A DNA stretch of 64,000 bases from Photobacterium lutimaris (GCF_003025555.1 NZ_PYMH01000001.1:620001-684000), one strand, 5' to 3'; shown: positions 39,448 to 49,093, counted from the stretch's first letter. Notes: generated from the letters alone by a model not told the origin. Made by a program: numbers and translations.

Positions 39448-39885
39448 ATGAGTATTTGGAAAAAATCCTTCACTCTTGAAAGTTTAAATGAGACTTCGGC
39501 AAATACGCTAGTCGAGCATCTAGGTATTGAGTATTCGGCATTTGATCACACTAGTTTGTCTGCTGTAATGCCCGTTGAACCCAGGACCCATCAGCCGCTC
39601 GGCATGCTGCATGGCGGTGCTTCTGTCGTTTTGGCTGAAACCTTGGGCTCGTTGGCGGCGAATATGTGTGTCGATGAGGGGAAATATTGTGTCGGACTCG
39701 ATATCAATGCCAACCACTTGCGAGCAATGAGAAGCGGCCATGTTATCGGGAAAGCTTCACCTATACATCTAGGGACAACAACTCAGGTATGGCAAATTGA
39801 TATTACCGATCCCCGAGGCCGTATGGTTTGTACTAGTCGCCTGACAATAGCAGTAATGAAACATAAAAAAGCGGTGGATAAATGA
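39448..39885 (+). CDS. Hotdog-fold acyl-CoA thioesterase (YdiI/MenI/EntH-like)
   Basis: 145 residues from the ATG at 39448 (a TTG at 39436 is weaker). H-Q-P-L-G-M-L-H-G-G-A-S-V-V-L-A-E-T is the active-site region of the PaaI/YdiI group, with catalytic Glu in A-E-T and the H-G-G loop. It is likely to hydrolyse dihydroxynaphthoyl-CoA (menaquinone pathway) or other aromatic or short acyl-CoAs; substrate not certain. The 3' end overlaps a DUF3389 gene by four bases. Confidence 0.87.
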   Translation: MSIWKKSFTLESLNETSANTLVEHLGIEYSAFDHTSLSAVMPVEPRTHQPLGMLHGGASVVLAETLGSLAANMCVDEGKYCVGLDINANHLRAMRSGHVIGKASPIHLGTTTQVWQIDITDPRGRMVCTSRLTIAVMKHKKAVDK

Positions 39886-40115
39886 CAATTGTTTTTTCAG
39901 CCGGGCGCATCATTGCCAACCAACATGAAGTTGTCGTCCGATTAGACGGTGTTGCACGTGTATCATTACAGGCTACCGCAGATGACATTACACTGCTTGG
40001 AAATGGCGCGAATGTGATCACAGCAATGGGATCTGGGGTTAACTGGTCTTTTCGACTCGACTCAGAGCAGCAGCTTGAAGAGTTGGCGGATGTGCTTGGC
40101 ATTGCCATTCAATGA
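39882..40115 (+). CDS. DUF3389 family protein
   Basis: 77 residues, start overlapping the thioesterase stop (ATGA). It resembles the small cytoplasmic DUF3389 family known from Vibrionaceae. M-T-I-V-F-S-A-G-R-I-I-A-N-Q-H-E-V-V-V-R and W-S-F-R-L-D-S-E-Q-Q-L-E-E-L are the visible landmarks. Function unknown; coupling with the thioesterase is the only hint. Confidence 0.75.
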   Translation: MTIVFSAGRIIANQHEVVVRLDGVARVSLQATADDITLLGNGANVITAMGSGVNWSFRLDSEQQLEELADVLGIAIQ

Positions 40116-40387
40116 ATCGCTTGATAGGGGCGGTTGACCTGCAAGCCGCCGCCTGTCTATTGCCCTAGAGTTATGCGTAATCAAATCGTTTAAAGTTATT
40201 GTGCTGTACACTTTGTTTGTCGTCTTTCGGCCAAAAGTATTATTTGTGAGAGCTTGAACTCATTATTGATCATGATGCCCCCCAAATGGCTATTAACAGG
40301 TTATGGTACTACATGGTAAAGCTAATATTATTCATATAAAAACATTGCTTTAGCCGATAAAGTTAATGAGCGAGAAAGGAAGCCAGA

Positions 40388-41296
40388 TTGAATAGATTGC
40401 AGCTAAAAAGGATTGCAGAGTTTAGTTATAAAACAATGTTTCGACAGGCTCCACAAGTCAGTGAAATACATGAAACATTTTATGGTTGGGTTGTTTTCTT
40501 GGCATCAGACAATGCCAAGGTTGTTGTTAAATTTACACGAGAAATAGGGCGGTTAGCAAAAGAAGTAGAGGGACTGGAACGTTTGCGTCAAGCGTTGCCT
40601 TGTCCTGTCCCTGAGGTCGTGTTTTTTGGCCGGGAAGAAGGTTTTGATTTCATTATGCTGGAGTGGCTGCAAGGAATATCAGCACATCAAATCCCTAATG
40701 AAAAGCATGCCATTAAGCGGTTTTCAGATAACTACCTTGAGCTACTACACACGTTGCATAGTATCTCTGAACCCAGAGGGTTCGAGCTAGAACGTGAGCG
40801 GTTTGACCCAAGCTTTACCAAGGCTTTTTGTCACTGGATGGAGCCGGTTTACCGCTATGTTGTCAGTGATGCATCCCCGTTTACACCTATTCAAAAGCAA
40901 GCGTACCGCTCCCTCTGGGAGCGGCGAGATAACATTTTGTCTGAAGCCTTGCCGGAACCCTCCTTGATCCACGATGACTGCCACGTCGGTAATATTCTGG
41001 TTGATCCAAAATCTTTTGAAGTCTCTGCCATTCTTGACCCGTGCGATGTTGGCTTCAAACACCGCGAAATGGATATCTTCCATTTGTTTGATGTGAGGCC
41101 AGAAATGCAGTTAGCTGAACGTTATCAGCAAGATGTGCCCCTACAGCCGGGTTTTGAATTAAGACGTTGGTATTTTAGTTTGTGGGATGATGCTAAACAT
41201 AGTCGGAATATCGGGTGGTATGATGAGGCATGGATTCAGAATAAACTGTCTCAGTTCGATCATATTGTTAACGCTGAGTATGGCTCTGTTATATAG
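40388..41296 (+). CDS. APH-fold phosphotransferase family protein
   Basis: 302 residues. TTG start at 40388 with GAAAGGA seven bases upstream. V-V-V-K-F holds the ATP-binding lysine near 55. The catalytic loop H-D-D-C-H-V-G-N is at 195-202 and A-I-L-D-P-C-D at 215-221 is the metal-binding segment. It belongs to the aminoglycoside-phosphotransferase/choline-kinase-like clan; neither the substrate nor a resistance role can be claimed. Apparently monocistronic. Confidence 0.82.
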   Translation: MNRLQLKRIAEFSYKTMFRQAPQVSEIHETFYGWVVFLASDNAKVVVKFTREIGRLAKEVEGLERLRQALPCPVPEVVFFGREEGFDFIMLEWLQGISAHQIPNEKHAIKRFSDNYLELLHTLHSISEPRGFELERERFDPSFTKAFCHWMEPVYRYVVSDASPFTPIQKQAYRSLWERRDNILSEALPEPSLIHDDCHVGNILVDPKSFEVSAILDPCDVGFKHREMDIFHLFDVRPEMQLAERYQQDVPLQPGFELRRWYFSLWDDAKHSRNIGWYDEAWIQNKLSQFDHIVNAEYGSVI

Positions 41297-41357
41297 TGTG
41301 TTCTAGCGTTATGGCTGAATCTGTTTTTTGAGGATGCCATTAATTAAGCATACTATG

Positions 41358-41393
41358 ATGTATCCAAGTATCTTGAGCCCACTTGGGTGTATA
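41358..41393. repeat. Dispersed palindrome copy B
   Basis: TGTATCCAAGTA and ACTTGGGTGTAT arms around TCTTGAGCCC resemble copy A at 38523 (TATACCCAAGTG...CACTTGGGTATA). It is less perfect, with compensating G-U-type changes. Confidence 0.6.
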
Positions 41394-41448
41394 TTAACAA
41401 TAAGTAATTGGTCGTAAAGTATGTCTTGATGTTGTAGGGATGAATTTA

Positions 41449-42084
41449 ATGAAAAAATCGGCTATATATATTGCGCTATTATTGCTGGTGGGTTGTGCTC
41501 AGCAACCCGATCGGCAGACAGAGCCAAAACCTGAACCAGACATCGGGGGAGGGAATATAGAGCAACCTGTAATCCCCCCGGTTGTTGATACAGCGAAGCC
41601 AGTCACCCCAGATCCTATTCCTGAGCCCGAGGTTAAACCGCTACCTGAGCCAGAAGCAAAGCCTGAACCGAAGCCTCAACCCGCAGTGACAAAAACCGAT
41701 GATGGCAAGCTGATTTTAGGTAATGAAGAGTGGCTGTGGATTTCACAAGCACAACAGCATATTCGGGCGAAGGTTGATGGTGGTAAGTCGATTTCATCGA
41801 TTGGGGTCAGCCATATACAGGCTTTTGAGCGTGATGGTAAAGACTGGGTGAAATTCAAGGCGGGTGGTAAAGAGGTAGAGCTACCGGTCGAGCGTTGGCT
41901 TAAGTCGAACAAAAACGAAACTCCCCAAGCGGTTGTTAAGCTAAGGGCGAAACTTGGCGAACTGAATGAGCTGACTGAGTTTGCGCTTAGCGCAGGAAAA
42001 GGAATAGTGTTGGGAGTGAACTTTATCCGAGATGTTGCTGTGGTAGATAGCAGCCGGAAATTCATTCAACCCAAGGCAAAATAA
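41449..42084 (+). CDS. Lipoprotein with degenerate RimK-associated protease (PF05618-like) domain
   Basis: 211 residues from the ATG at 41449. AGGG is nine bases upstream, whereas for the ATG at 41440 it would be adjacent. Lipobox L-L-V-G-C gives Cys16, +2 Gln. A Pro/Glu/Lys-rich linker (about 20-80) leads to a domain with E-E-W-L-W-I, R-A-K-V-D-G-G-K-S-I-S-S and F-E-R-D-G-K-D-W-V-K-F. It ends in L-G-V-N-F and V-V-D-S-S-R-K-F. This follows the PF05618 pattern, but the catalytic D-T-G-A is D-G-G-K, so activity is doubtful. The paralogue fragment at the window start keeps L-L-G-R and V-V-D-P. Confidence 0.7.
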   Translation: MKKSAIYIALLLLVGCAQQPDRQTEPKPEPDIGGGNIEQPVIPPVVDTAKPVTPDPIPEPEVKPLPEPEAKPEPKPQPAVTKTDDGKLILGNEEWLWISQAQQHIRAKVDGGKSISSIGVSHIQAFERDGKDWVKFKAGGKEVELPVERWLKSNKNETPQAVVKLRAKLGELNELTEFALSAGKGIVLGVNFIRDVAVVDSSRKFIQPKAK

Positions 42085-42119
42085 CGCCCAGAGTCGAGTC
42101 TCAGGGGGATAGGTCCAAA

Positions 42120-42152
42120 CGGCTACTGTCACACGATGTGTGACAGTTGCCG
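42120..42152. terminator. Long hairpin between convergent genes
   Basis: CGGC plus ACTGTCACAC pair with GTGTGACAGT plus GCCG across one mismatch, about 14 bp, loop GAT. U-runs are poor on both sides, so termination is likely but not certain. Confidence 0.55.
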
Positions 42153-42170
42153 TTGCGTCATATTGGGGTA

Positions 42171-42992
42171 TTAGCCTTCAGCTGTTTCCACTAAGACTTC
42201 ATAGCTGGTGAACTTTCGAATGTTTATTACACCGGTATCGAAAATCAGGTACTGGCCTTTAATCCCCATGAGAGTCCCTTTCACAACAGGCTCTTTGTCA
42301 AAGTTGTGCGACGCTATTTTTTTGGGGTATTCATTCACAGGATATTGGATAGCAACGATAGCTTCTTCTAGCTTCTCGACGGCGTCTTCTCCGTATAACG
42401 CAAGCAACTCATTAAGACGTTGTTCTATCTCAGGCAGTAGACGTTTCGCTTCGCTTTGTAGGGCCATGTCGGCATTATCGCCTTTTAACATGGTACGCCA
42501 ATTCGTTTTATCAGCCACTAATTCAGCCAGTGCAATTTCTGCTAGTCCAGAAATCTGACGTGTTTTTACTTTCAGGATTGGTAATGCTTGCGTCGCACCT
42601 TGATCAATCCAACGCGTTGGTAATTGGGTATGACGAGTAATGCCCACTTTGAGTCCTGAAGTATTAGACAGGTACACATAATGAGGTACCATACAATTGG
42701 ACTCGCCCCACTCAGGCTCACGACACGTTCCTTTGGCATAGTGGCAAGTTTCTGGCTTCATGATACACATGTCACAGCGGGCTAGTTTTTTCATACATGG
42801 AAAACAGTGGCCTTGTGAGTAGCTTTTCTTTGTTTTCTTACCGCAGGCATCGCAATAAATATTACCTGTGTGCGTCAGCTTAAGGTGCTTTCCAATCAGA
42901 GGATTAAGAGGTAATAACTTATCGCCAACGGGAAGTTGATATTCAACGACGTCACCGAGTTGAGATTTCATTTTACTGAGTGTTCCTAGCAT
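42171..42992 (-). CDS. DUF2797 protein with N-terminal zinc-ribbon cysteines
   Basis: 273 residues. Cysteines in Y-C-D-A-C-G, H-C-F-P-C, R-C-D-M-C and C-H-Y form one or two zinc sites in the first 90 residues. The following H-Y-V-Y-L-S, L-K-V-G-I-T-R and R-W-I-D-Q-G-A recall a GIY-YIG-like nuclease core, as described for DUF2797, without proof of activity. It is convergent with the degenerate-protease lipoprotein. The Shine-Dalgarno is weak. Confidence 0.8.
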   Translation of the reverse strand: MLGTLSKMKSQLGDVVEYQLPVGDKLLPLNPLIGKHLKLTHTGNIYCDACGKKTKKSYSQGHCFPCMKKLARCDMCIMKPETCHYAKGTCREPEWGESNCMVPHYVYLSNTSGLKVGITRHTQLPTRWIDQGATQALPILKVKTRQISGLAEIALAELVADKTNWRTMLKGDNADMALQSEAKRLLPEIEQRLNELLALYGEDAVEKLEEAIVAIQYPVNEYPKKIASHNFDKEPVVKGTLMGIKGQYLIFDTGVINIRKFTSYEVLVETAEG

Positions 42993-43295
42993 GACTTTGC
43001 TCTTTGTTATGTTATGTCTCTATCATAACATTTGTCGAATATAAGTGCTTGTTCACGTGTCGCTTGGGCGACAATAAAGCTAGCATTGATTAATTTAATA
43101 TAAGATGATTTACCGTCTGCAATATATTCTATCTAGCCCGCACATAGTTGTTTGCATGTGTAATTTTTAACACATGTCTATTGCTGTTTGAACGATTATT
43201 TAGATGTGCCTCGTAAGGTGTATGAAATTGAATGGGGTGGCATTATTTTGCCTGTAGGATCTGATTGTTTTCATAAAGTTTAATAGGGTGTCGCT
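42993..43295. other. Divergent intergenic region with a palindrome
   Basis: No gene is seen. CATGTGT ... ACACATG (43155-43161 and 43170-43176) forms an operator-like inverted repeat about 120 bases upstream of the following lipoprotein gene. Confidence 0.45.
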
Positions 43296-44942
43296 ATGAA
43301 ATTATGCAAGGTTGCATTAGCTGTTTCTACCGCTGTTTTACTTTCTGCCTGCGGTGGAGGTGGTGATGGCTCTGAAAAATCAGATATAAATACAGGTACA
43401 ACCCCTCCGCCAGAAACGGAAGTCGATTTAAGTACACTTAATAGTTGTATGGAAAGCTTGGCTCAGTATTCATTTGACTCTTCAACACCTGTTAATGCTC
43501 GGAGTAATGCATTTCTCTACCATGTATCTAGGCTGAACCATGGTGACGATACGAAACAGGAATACAAGCAGTCAGAGGTTGATGTTGGTGAGCGGGTTGG
43601 TCTTCCAAATGGTCTTTTGCCAGATACGAAAGTGAGGGTAACTCAGGTGTCAAGTGCATCAGCAGAAGCACCGGCAGATTCATGGAACCCAAGTTTTGAA
43701 CATTCTTATGTTAACGCCGATAATCAGCAATATATAGGCAGCCAAGATGTATTTAGTCGCTGGTGGTCAGCAAACATTGATTCAAATAAACCCAGTGATT
43801 TAAAACTGGGTGAAGTCACACAGTACTGGGTTGATAGGGTTGACCAGTTTTCGCCTGTACAGCCAATCCGGCATGAGAATTTATATGCGACCTACAAAGG
43901 TATGGAAACAATTGATACTGTACTTGGCCAAAGAGATGTTTGTGTCGTTGAATATTCTTCACAACTTACTTTAGTCAATAATGCTCTCGAAGAACCCGAA
44001 GATGCTATCTATGTCGTTGAGAATAGTACTGAATATATTGACAAAGACAATATTGTACAGTTATCCATCCGTAATTACAGTGAATACGACCCTGCCGATC
44101 TTGATACTGTTACTTGGGGGTACAGTGATTACCGAAAAGAATTAATTGGCCTTGTATATGAAGACCAATTAGTTGGTGTTGACCCTGAAAATTATCTCGT
44201 ACCTGAAGGTGGATCCGCCACGATGGATCAGTGCTTGGCAACTTTGCCAGATAGTGATTACGTAGCTTCAGCGAATGAACAAATACAGTATCTGATGACA
44301 AGAGGAAGAGGGGAGGGAGAGGGCTTTGTTATACAAGATGCTATCTATACTTTAACGCCTAACAGTGCGAAAGGTGTGAGTTGGAGAGGACGTGATAACC
44401 TCAATGCGTCAACGTTGCACGGTGCTTTTATGGATTACTCTGACCCTAGTGCACCTCCATATTACGAGTTTACAGAAACATACTACGATACACCGGATGA
44501 AGGCGTAATGGTGGGCTTTGAAGCAACCGAGAATGGATTTGATTATATCGCTTGGGGGGCTGAGCATATCCTTTCGGAAAGGCAATCGGCAACAAGTGGT
44601 TATTATATGCCTGAAGTGAGGCTGAGCCATGGAGAGTTGTTGAATGCGACACCACAACTGGATAACTTTAAGCAGGTCACGAGTACGGTTTTTGTTGGGT
44701 CTGAGTCATTAGTAGATCATACAACAGGTGAAACAGTACTCGCGTGTAAAGAGTATCGACGCTGGGAAGCGAACTATTATACAGAGACGGGGGAGATTGC
44801 CTTAGATGTTGATGGCATGCCCGTAACTGAGTTTAGCGAAGAAGAAAGTTACTATGACAACCGTGGCCTGATTGAGCGTCATCGCGAGACCCAATTATGG
44901 AATAGTGAAAGCTGGACTCGGGCTAAAATTATTACACATTAA
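43296..44942 (+). CDS. Large lipoprotein of unknown function
   Basis: 548 residues. Lipobox L-L-S-A-C puts the lipidated cysteine at 19, followed by Gly-rich residues (+2 Gly, outer membrane expected). The rest is rich in Tyr, Asp and Glu, with repeated aromatic beta-type strands such as T-Q-Y-W-V-D-R-V and C-V-V-E-Y-S-S-Q-L-T-L. Two similar-looking halves each start C-M-E-S-L or C-L-A-T-L and hold a Y-x-x-M-E/Y-F-T stretch, so an internal duplication is possible. AGGG precedes the ATG. I do not recognise a family. Confidence 0.7.
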   Translation: MKLCKVALAVSTAVLLSACGGGGDGSEKSDINTGTTPPPETEVDLSTLNSCMESLAQYSFDSSTPVNARSNAFLYHVSRLNHGDDTKQEYKQSEVDVGERVGLPNGLLPDTKVRVTQVSSASAEAPADSWNPSFEHSYVNADNQQYIGSQDVFSRWWSANIDSNKPSDLKLGEVTQYWVDRVDQFSPVQPIRHENLYATYKGMETIDTVLGQRDVCVVEYSSQLTLVNNALEEPEDAIYVVENSTEYIDKDNIVQLSIRNYSEYDPADLDTVTWGYSDYRKELIGLVYEDQLVGVDPENYLVPEGGSATMDQCLATLPDSDYVASANEQIQYLMTRGRGEGEGFVIQDAIYTLTPNSAKGVSWRGRDNLNASTLHGAFMDYSDPSAPPYYEFTETYYDTPDEGVMVGFEATENGFDYIAWGAEHILSERQSATSGYYMPEVRLSHGELLNATPQLDNFKQVTSTVFVGSESLVDHTTGETVLACKEYRRWEANYYTETGEIALDVDGMPVTEFSEEESYYDNRGLIERHRETQLWNSESWTRAKIITH

Positions 44943-44975
44943 TGGTTTAACTCAATCTTCGTCTTACAACCTTGG

Positions 44976-45009
44976 ATAAGGTCTAGCCATATGGCTAGAC
45001 CTTATTTTT
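44976..45009. terminator. Bidirectional terminator
   Basis: ATAAGGTCTAGCCAT meets its exact complement ATGGCTAGACCTTAT, a 30-base perfect palindrome followed by T residues, between convergent genes. Confidence 0.88.
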
Positions 45010-45022
45010 CTATTGGATTAAT

Positions 45023-47401
45023 TTACCGATTTTCAATCCGGTTATAGTCAAGCAGTCCGGCTTCGATCGGAAACGTTTGTTGGTTTATTTCATTCAACTT
45101 GTCACTGAATACCCAGAACTCTGGGCTGGTCCGACGAACGCCATACTGGTCGAGGAATAGACGATAATCGTCTTCTGTCTCAATTGTACTGATTTGATTT
45201 GCCGCAGAGACTAAATCAGCCTCCTTTAGGTGCCAGAATGCTCTTGGGTAGCTTCCTAATAGACCACGAACCAAGGTGACAGTATCTTGGTCATATAGAC
45301 GGTTGGATTCTTCATTGAACAGGCTGGAAATGCTTTTGTGTGCACTATTGCGGATCAGGGTAAAGAGTTCTGCCTGTTGATCGGGCTGAGTCGGTTCGAC
45401 CATGATAAAAGTAATCTCAGGCAATAAGCTAGCTTGCGTTCCACTTATACGGTTCAATCTATTCAATGCCAGTGAGCTATTTCCGGTGAAGGATGACTGA
45501 GTGATATCGTAACGGTCAGGTAAAACGATTTCTAACTTCTTTTGCAACATGCCAAAAAGCTCACTTTTGGGGTGAGTTGTTTGGTAATTGATACCTGTCG
45601 GCTGATCAAATTCGTTGATCTCTCCTTGAAGGTAATCACTAAGGTGTTTGTTGGCTCCCTGGTACCAATAAGCCAATTCTCGGTGGCGTGAATCGGCCGG
45701 AAGTAAAGAGAGGAAGTTTGACTCACCCTCCATACGTAAGAAGTCCATATACATGCGTGTGACCAGTTGATGACCAAAGTTGCCGTAAACATCAAAGCCT
45801 GCAACCAATAGGTAATGAATACGTTCTAGTAGTGAATAGTCAATTACCCAAGCTGTTTTCGGCTGACTTCCAACAAGTCCCTTAGTGACCGTCGCGCTGT
45901 CAAAGTGGCGGAACACGGTGAGGCTGGCATTGTCGTTGTAGTCGTCACCGTCCCAGATGAGATCTGTGGTTAGGTGTTCACCGTTTTCGAACGCACTATT
46001 GAGAAAAGCATTCTTTGCTTTAAGGAAACGACCTTGCTGCTTGGAATAAGAAATCCAATTGGTGAGTGGTAGGGTGTTGCTTTCATTTTCTGCCGGTAAC
46101 CTAAGGTTCTCTGCCTGTGATGCATAAAGCTCATCGACGGCAGGTGTATTGGCCATCGCTGGGTCGACAAAGAAGACCCAGAAATGGTCGTTGATGACAT
46201 TCAGTGCGAGTTGTCCACGGCATACCGGTCCTTTGATAAAGCCCATGATGGTATTTTGGGCGTTGTCGATCATAAAGCGGTATCGACTATCAACCGGTAT
46301 TTGCTTAAATGCAATGAGAGGGTTTGCAGCTACATCGGGGTGGTAGCTCGGTAGTGATGTCACTTCATATTTGGGTTCGATAAACAGGGTGTTGAAGCGC
46401 GCCAATTTGGCATGGTTAAGCGCGTATGGCATATGGGTTTTATCGACGATGGTCTCCCTCACTGGTTGGAAGCGATAGTAAACACGATCAACACCGGGGT
46501 CATCATAAGGACGTCGAGTAGCAATAAGGTCAATCGGTTTACCCGGTGCAGTGCGAGAGCGAACCAGGTTAAAAAAAGTTGGTTGCGGCTCATCAGAAAA
46601 GTAGAGATGAGAAACAAAGAGGTGCTCATAAATATAGCGGCTGGCAAGTTGCCGCTTTAGGCTATTTTCATTAAGAAATGCTTCCCAGCCAGCAACCTTT
46701 TCCAAGGTCTTTGCGTTTGGCAGCGGCGCGGTTGCCATCAGGGCACCATTGGCAAGCCACGCCATCAGGACTTGGTTTTCTTTATCGCTTATCTGCGGCA
46801 GGCCATAAGGCATCCCCCATTCTGGGTAGTTTTGCTCAAAGCTGGTCATTTCCTCGATGGTCGGGCACTGCTGATCGCGGTCTAGCGAAAAGTCCCAATC
46901 CGCTGGATTAAGTACTTCTTGCTCTGGAAGAGGGTGCGCTTGTTTAAGCTTTAACATGCGGGCTATGACACCGGCCTGGGTATTAGCTTCTTCAGTTTGG
47001 ATTCGTTCATTCAGTACGGGATTGAAGCCTTTTTCCCGCCATTCACTGGTTGACTGGGCATCAATAAACATACGTGTGGTATTGGCCGCGAGTAGACGAG
47101 TGCCTTGATACACTTTCTCTTTACTGGCACCACGGTCAATGCCTTCTGCAGAAGACATTTTTAACTGACAAGGCGCATCATAACAAGCATGGCAAACAAC
47201 GCAGCGGCTCTCGATGATCGGTTTGACTTTATCGATATAGTGGCTTGCTATGGGTGACGATGCTGCGGCTATTCTTTCCTGCGGTTGTGGCTTTCCAAAA
47301 AGTTGATCCAAGTTAAGTCCTGCATAGACGGCACAGCCGGAGAGGAAAAGTAGCAGGACAAAAAGCCATATTCGTTTAAAGTGTTTGTTTTTTAATATCA
47401 T
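45023..47401 (-). CDS. cti: Cti, periplasmic fatty-acid cis/trans isomerase
   Basis: 792 residues, matching Cti proteins. A lipobox-like L-S-G-C gives Cys23, and the c-type heme motif C-V-V-C-H is at 67-71 (context R-C-V-V-C-H-A-C-Y-D). W-G-M-P-Y-G-L-P and A-W-L-A-N-G-A are further Cti landmarks. The enzyme converts cis- to trans-unsaturated fatty acyl chains in phospholipids, rigidifying membranes under solvent, heat or salt stress. It probably depends on cytochrome c maturation. A ToxR-like regulator gene lies upstream on the same strand. Confidence 0.92.
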   Translation of the reverse strand: MILKNKHFKRIWLFVLLLFLSGCAVYAGLNLDQLFGKPQPQERIAAASSPIASHYIDKVKPIIESRCVVCHACYDAPCQLKMSSAEGIDRGASKEKVYQGTRLLAANTTRMFIDAQSTSEWREKGFNPVLNERIQTEEANTQAGVIARMLKLKQAHPLPEQEVLNPADWDFSLDRDQQCPTIEEMTSFEQNYPEWGMPYGLPQISDKENQVLMAWLANGALMATAPLPNAKTLEKVAGWEAFLNENSLKRQLASRYIYEHLFVSHLYFSDEPQPTFFNLVRSRTAPGKPIDLIATRRPYDDPGVDRVYYRFQPVRETIVDKTHMPYALNHAKLARFNTLFIEPKYEVTSLPSYHPDVAANPLIAFKQIPVDSRYRFMIDNAQNTIMGFIKGPVCRGQLALNVINDHFWVFFVDPAMANTPAVDELYASQAENLRLPAENESNTLPLTNWISYSKQQGRFLKAKNAFLNSAFENGEHLTTDLIWDGDDYNDNASLTVFRHFDSATVTKGLVGSQPKTAWVIDYSLLERIHYLLVAGFDVYGNFGHQLVTRMYMDFLRMEGESNFLSLLPADSRHRELAYWYQGANKHLSDYLQGEINEFDQPTGINYQTTHPKSELFGMLQKKLEIVLPDRYDITQSSFTGNSSLALNRLNRISGTQASLLPEITFIMVEPTQPDQQAELFTLIRNSAHKSISSLFNEESNRLYDQDTVTLVRGLLGSYPRAFWHLKEADLVSAANQISTIETEDDYRLFLDQYGVRRTSPEFWVFSDKLNEINQQTFPIEAGLLDYNRIENR

Positions 47402-47682
47402 TTATATTTTATCTTGTTATTTGCACAACAAAGTCTTTGTGCACTTATCGCTAATGTTTCAGTTAAGTCTATCAAAATACTGGCATGACATGGAAAAGCT
47501 ATACTCGCTTCTGAGTACGTACCATTAGTGAGGGCAAGTAATGCGCTTCTTTATACCGAAGTCGGTTCCATTTATTCTATTAAAAAGTCAATATAAACCA
47601 ATTGGTATTATTAACAGTTAGAGCTTAACTCTTAAAATCACATTCTAAAGCGCTGGATGCACAGGTTTGAGCAGTGAGACCA

Positions 47683-48957
47683 TTATCTCACCGCTTGTCG
47701 TTTGTAGTTAAATATTTTTGCATCTTTATCACTGTTATGGACCCAAAAAATGCCCACATGATCATTCAGCACTAAATCAATATAAGGCTGCTGATAAAGC
47801 AAATAGTTATAGCTCACACTTTTACTGAGGAATTGTTCTTTGAGTTTATTTTCTATAGTAAGTGCCGTCGACAAGCGTTCAGTGATGAACTCATTTGCTT
47901 GATATGCCCAATGGTACATAATCGGTTTGAGTTCTATTTTGGAGATAAACGGTGACTCATTCTCAACCACGGTTAATGTCGCTGAACTGATCGACAACGC
48001 ATGGTGATAGCCGGTTTGCTCCTCAGAGATAAAGTTTAAGTAGGAGAAATTAAACGTATTTTCCTCATCTCTGGTAATGTAGTGATACACCACTTGTGAG
48101 TCTATCCCTGAGTTGTCAAGGAAGTTCAAGTAGACTTGCGATGTCGGTTCACGGGCAAGATCTGTTTGAATAATTGGATAAGGGCGTGAAAGAGGTAACT
48201 CCTTTAACACTTCTTTAGTGAACGTTACCCAACCATCGATGCTAATTTGGTATGAGAAATCAGTTTCTGGCAAACATTGCTTATTTTCGTCGATACGACA
48301 CCAAGCAATAGAGTAGGAATCAGCGCCTTTGTATGCGTAAAGCTTAATGTTTGTTAAATCTGTTGTGTTGTCCAATTGGACATAAAGCTGACGAAGTTCA
48401 TCAAGCTTGGTTTGGAGGTCGACTATGCCTTCTTCATTGATTGAGATGAGTGTTACGGTGCTATTTTGTAGCATGGTGGTTCGGGTGACGTAATGGGTCT
48501 CGTCTGGATATTTGTACCCTGTAAGCCATAGGTAACCCCCTACCAGTAAAACAATAACGGTGAGCAAAGCGATAGAAAAGTACGGCAAGAAAGGAGCCGT
48601 TGTCATTCTGGCTGTTGAGGTCGATAAGCCTGAATATTTTTCGATGCTGACTTGTGTGATTTGATAGCCAACACGGGGTAGGGTTTCGATGATTTCGCCT
48701 TTGGTTTTTTCTTGAATTTTTACTCGAAGGCTTCGGATAGCTTGAAATAGAGACGCTTCAGATACCACACGATCAGGCCAGCCGGCCTTAAGCAAGTCGT
48801 CTTTTGTCACCGGGCAGTTCACATGCTCAATAAGATAGAGCAGGATGTACTGTTCAGAGAGGTTGAGTTTTTGACTGGTAGTGTCTGACTTAATCATTCC
48901 CAGAGCGGGGATGAAATTAAGCCCATTAATGAATTTGAACTGCTTCTGGCCAGGCAT
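47683..48957 (-). CDS. ToxR/CadC-like membrane transcription regulator
   Basis: 424 residues from the ATG at 48957, chosen because GAGG lies five bases upstream (an ATG at 48975 is less favoured). The N-terminal winged helix contains L-N-L-S-E-Q-Y-I-L-L-Y-L and S-L-F-Q-A-I-R-S-L-R-V-K-I and ends E-T-L-P-R-V-G-Y-Q-I. One membrane helix near 122-145 follows, then a periplasmic domain of about 275 residues with no clear family. It resembles ToxR- and CadC-type one-component sensors. It lies upstream of cti on the same strand; a regulatory link is plausible but not shown. Confidence 0.85.
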   Translation of the reverse strand: MPGQKQFKFINGLNFIPALGMIKSDTTSQKLNLSEQYILLYLIEHVNCPVTKDDLLKAGWPDRVVSEASLFQAIRSLRVKIQEKTKGEIIETLPRVGYQITQVSIEKYSGLSTSTARMTTAPFLPYFSIALLTVIVLLVGGYLWLTGYKYPDETHYVTRTTMLQNSTVTLISINEEGIVDLQTKLDELRQLYVQLDNTTDLTNIKLYAYKGADSYSIAWCRIDENKQCLPETDFSYQISIDGWVTFTKEVLKELPLSRPYPIIQTDLAREPTSQVYLNFLDNSGIDSQVVYHYITRDEENTFNFSYLNFISEEQTGYHHALSISSATLTVVENESPFISKIELKPIMYHWAYQANEFITERLSTALTIENKLKEQFLSKSVSYNYLLYQQPYIDLVLNDHVGIFWVHNSDKDAKIFNYKRQAVR

Positions 48958-49093
48958 TGGTACCTCAGAACCCATCTCTTATTGGATATTGTAGTGGTTG
49001 ATTGGCGTTTAAGGTTTTAAGGGAGGACGCCCGATTGATTCAAGACACTTATTTTATCATGAAAAAAGTAAATGGTACGTGAACGATGGAGCT

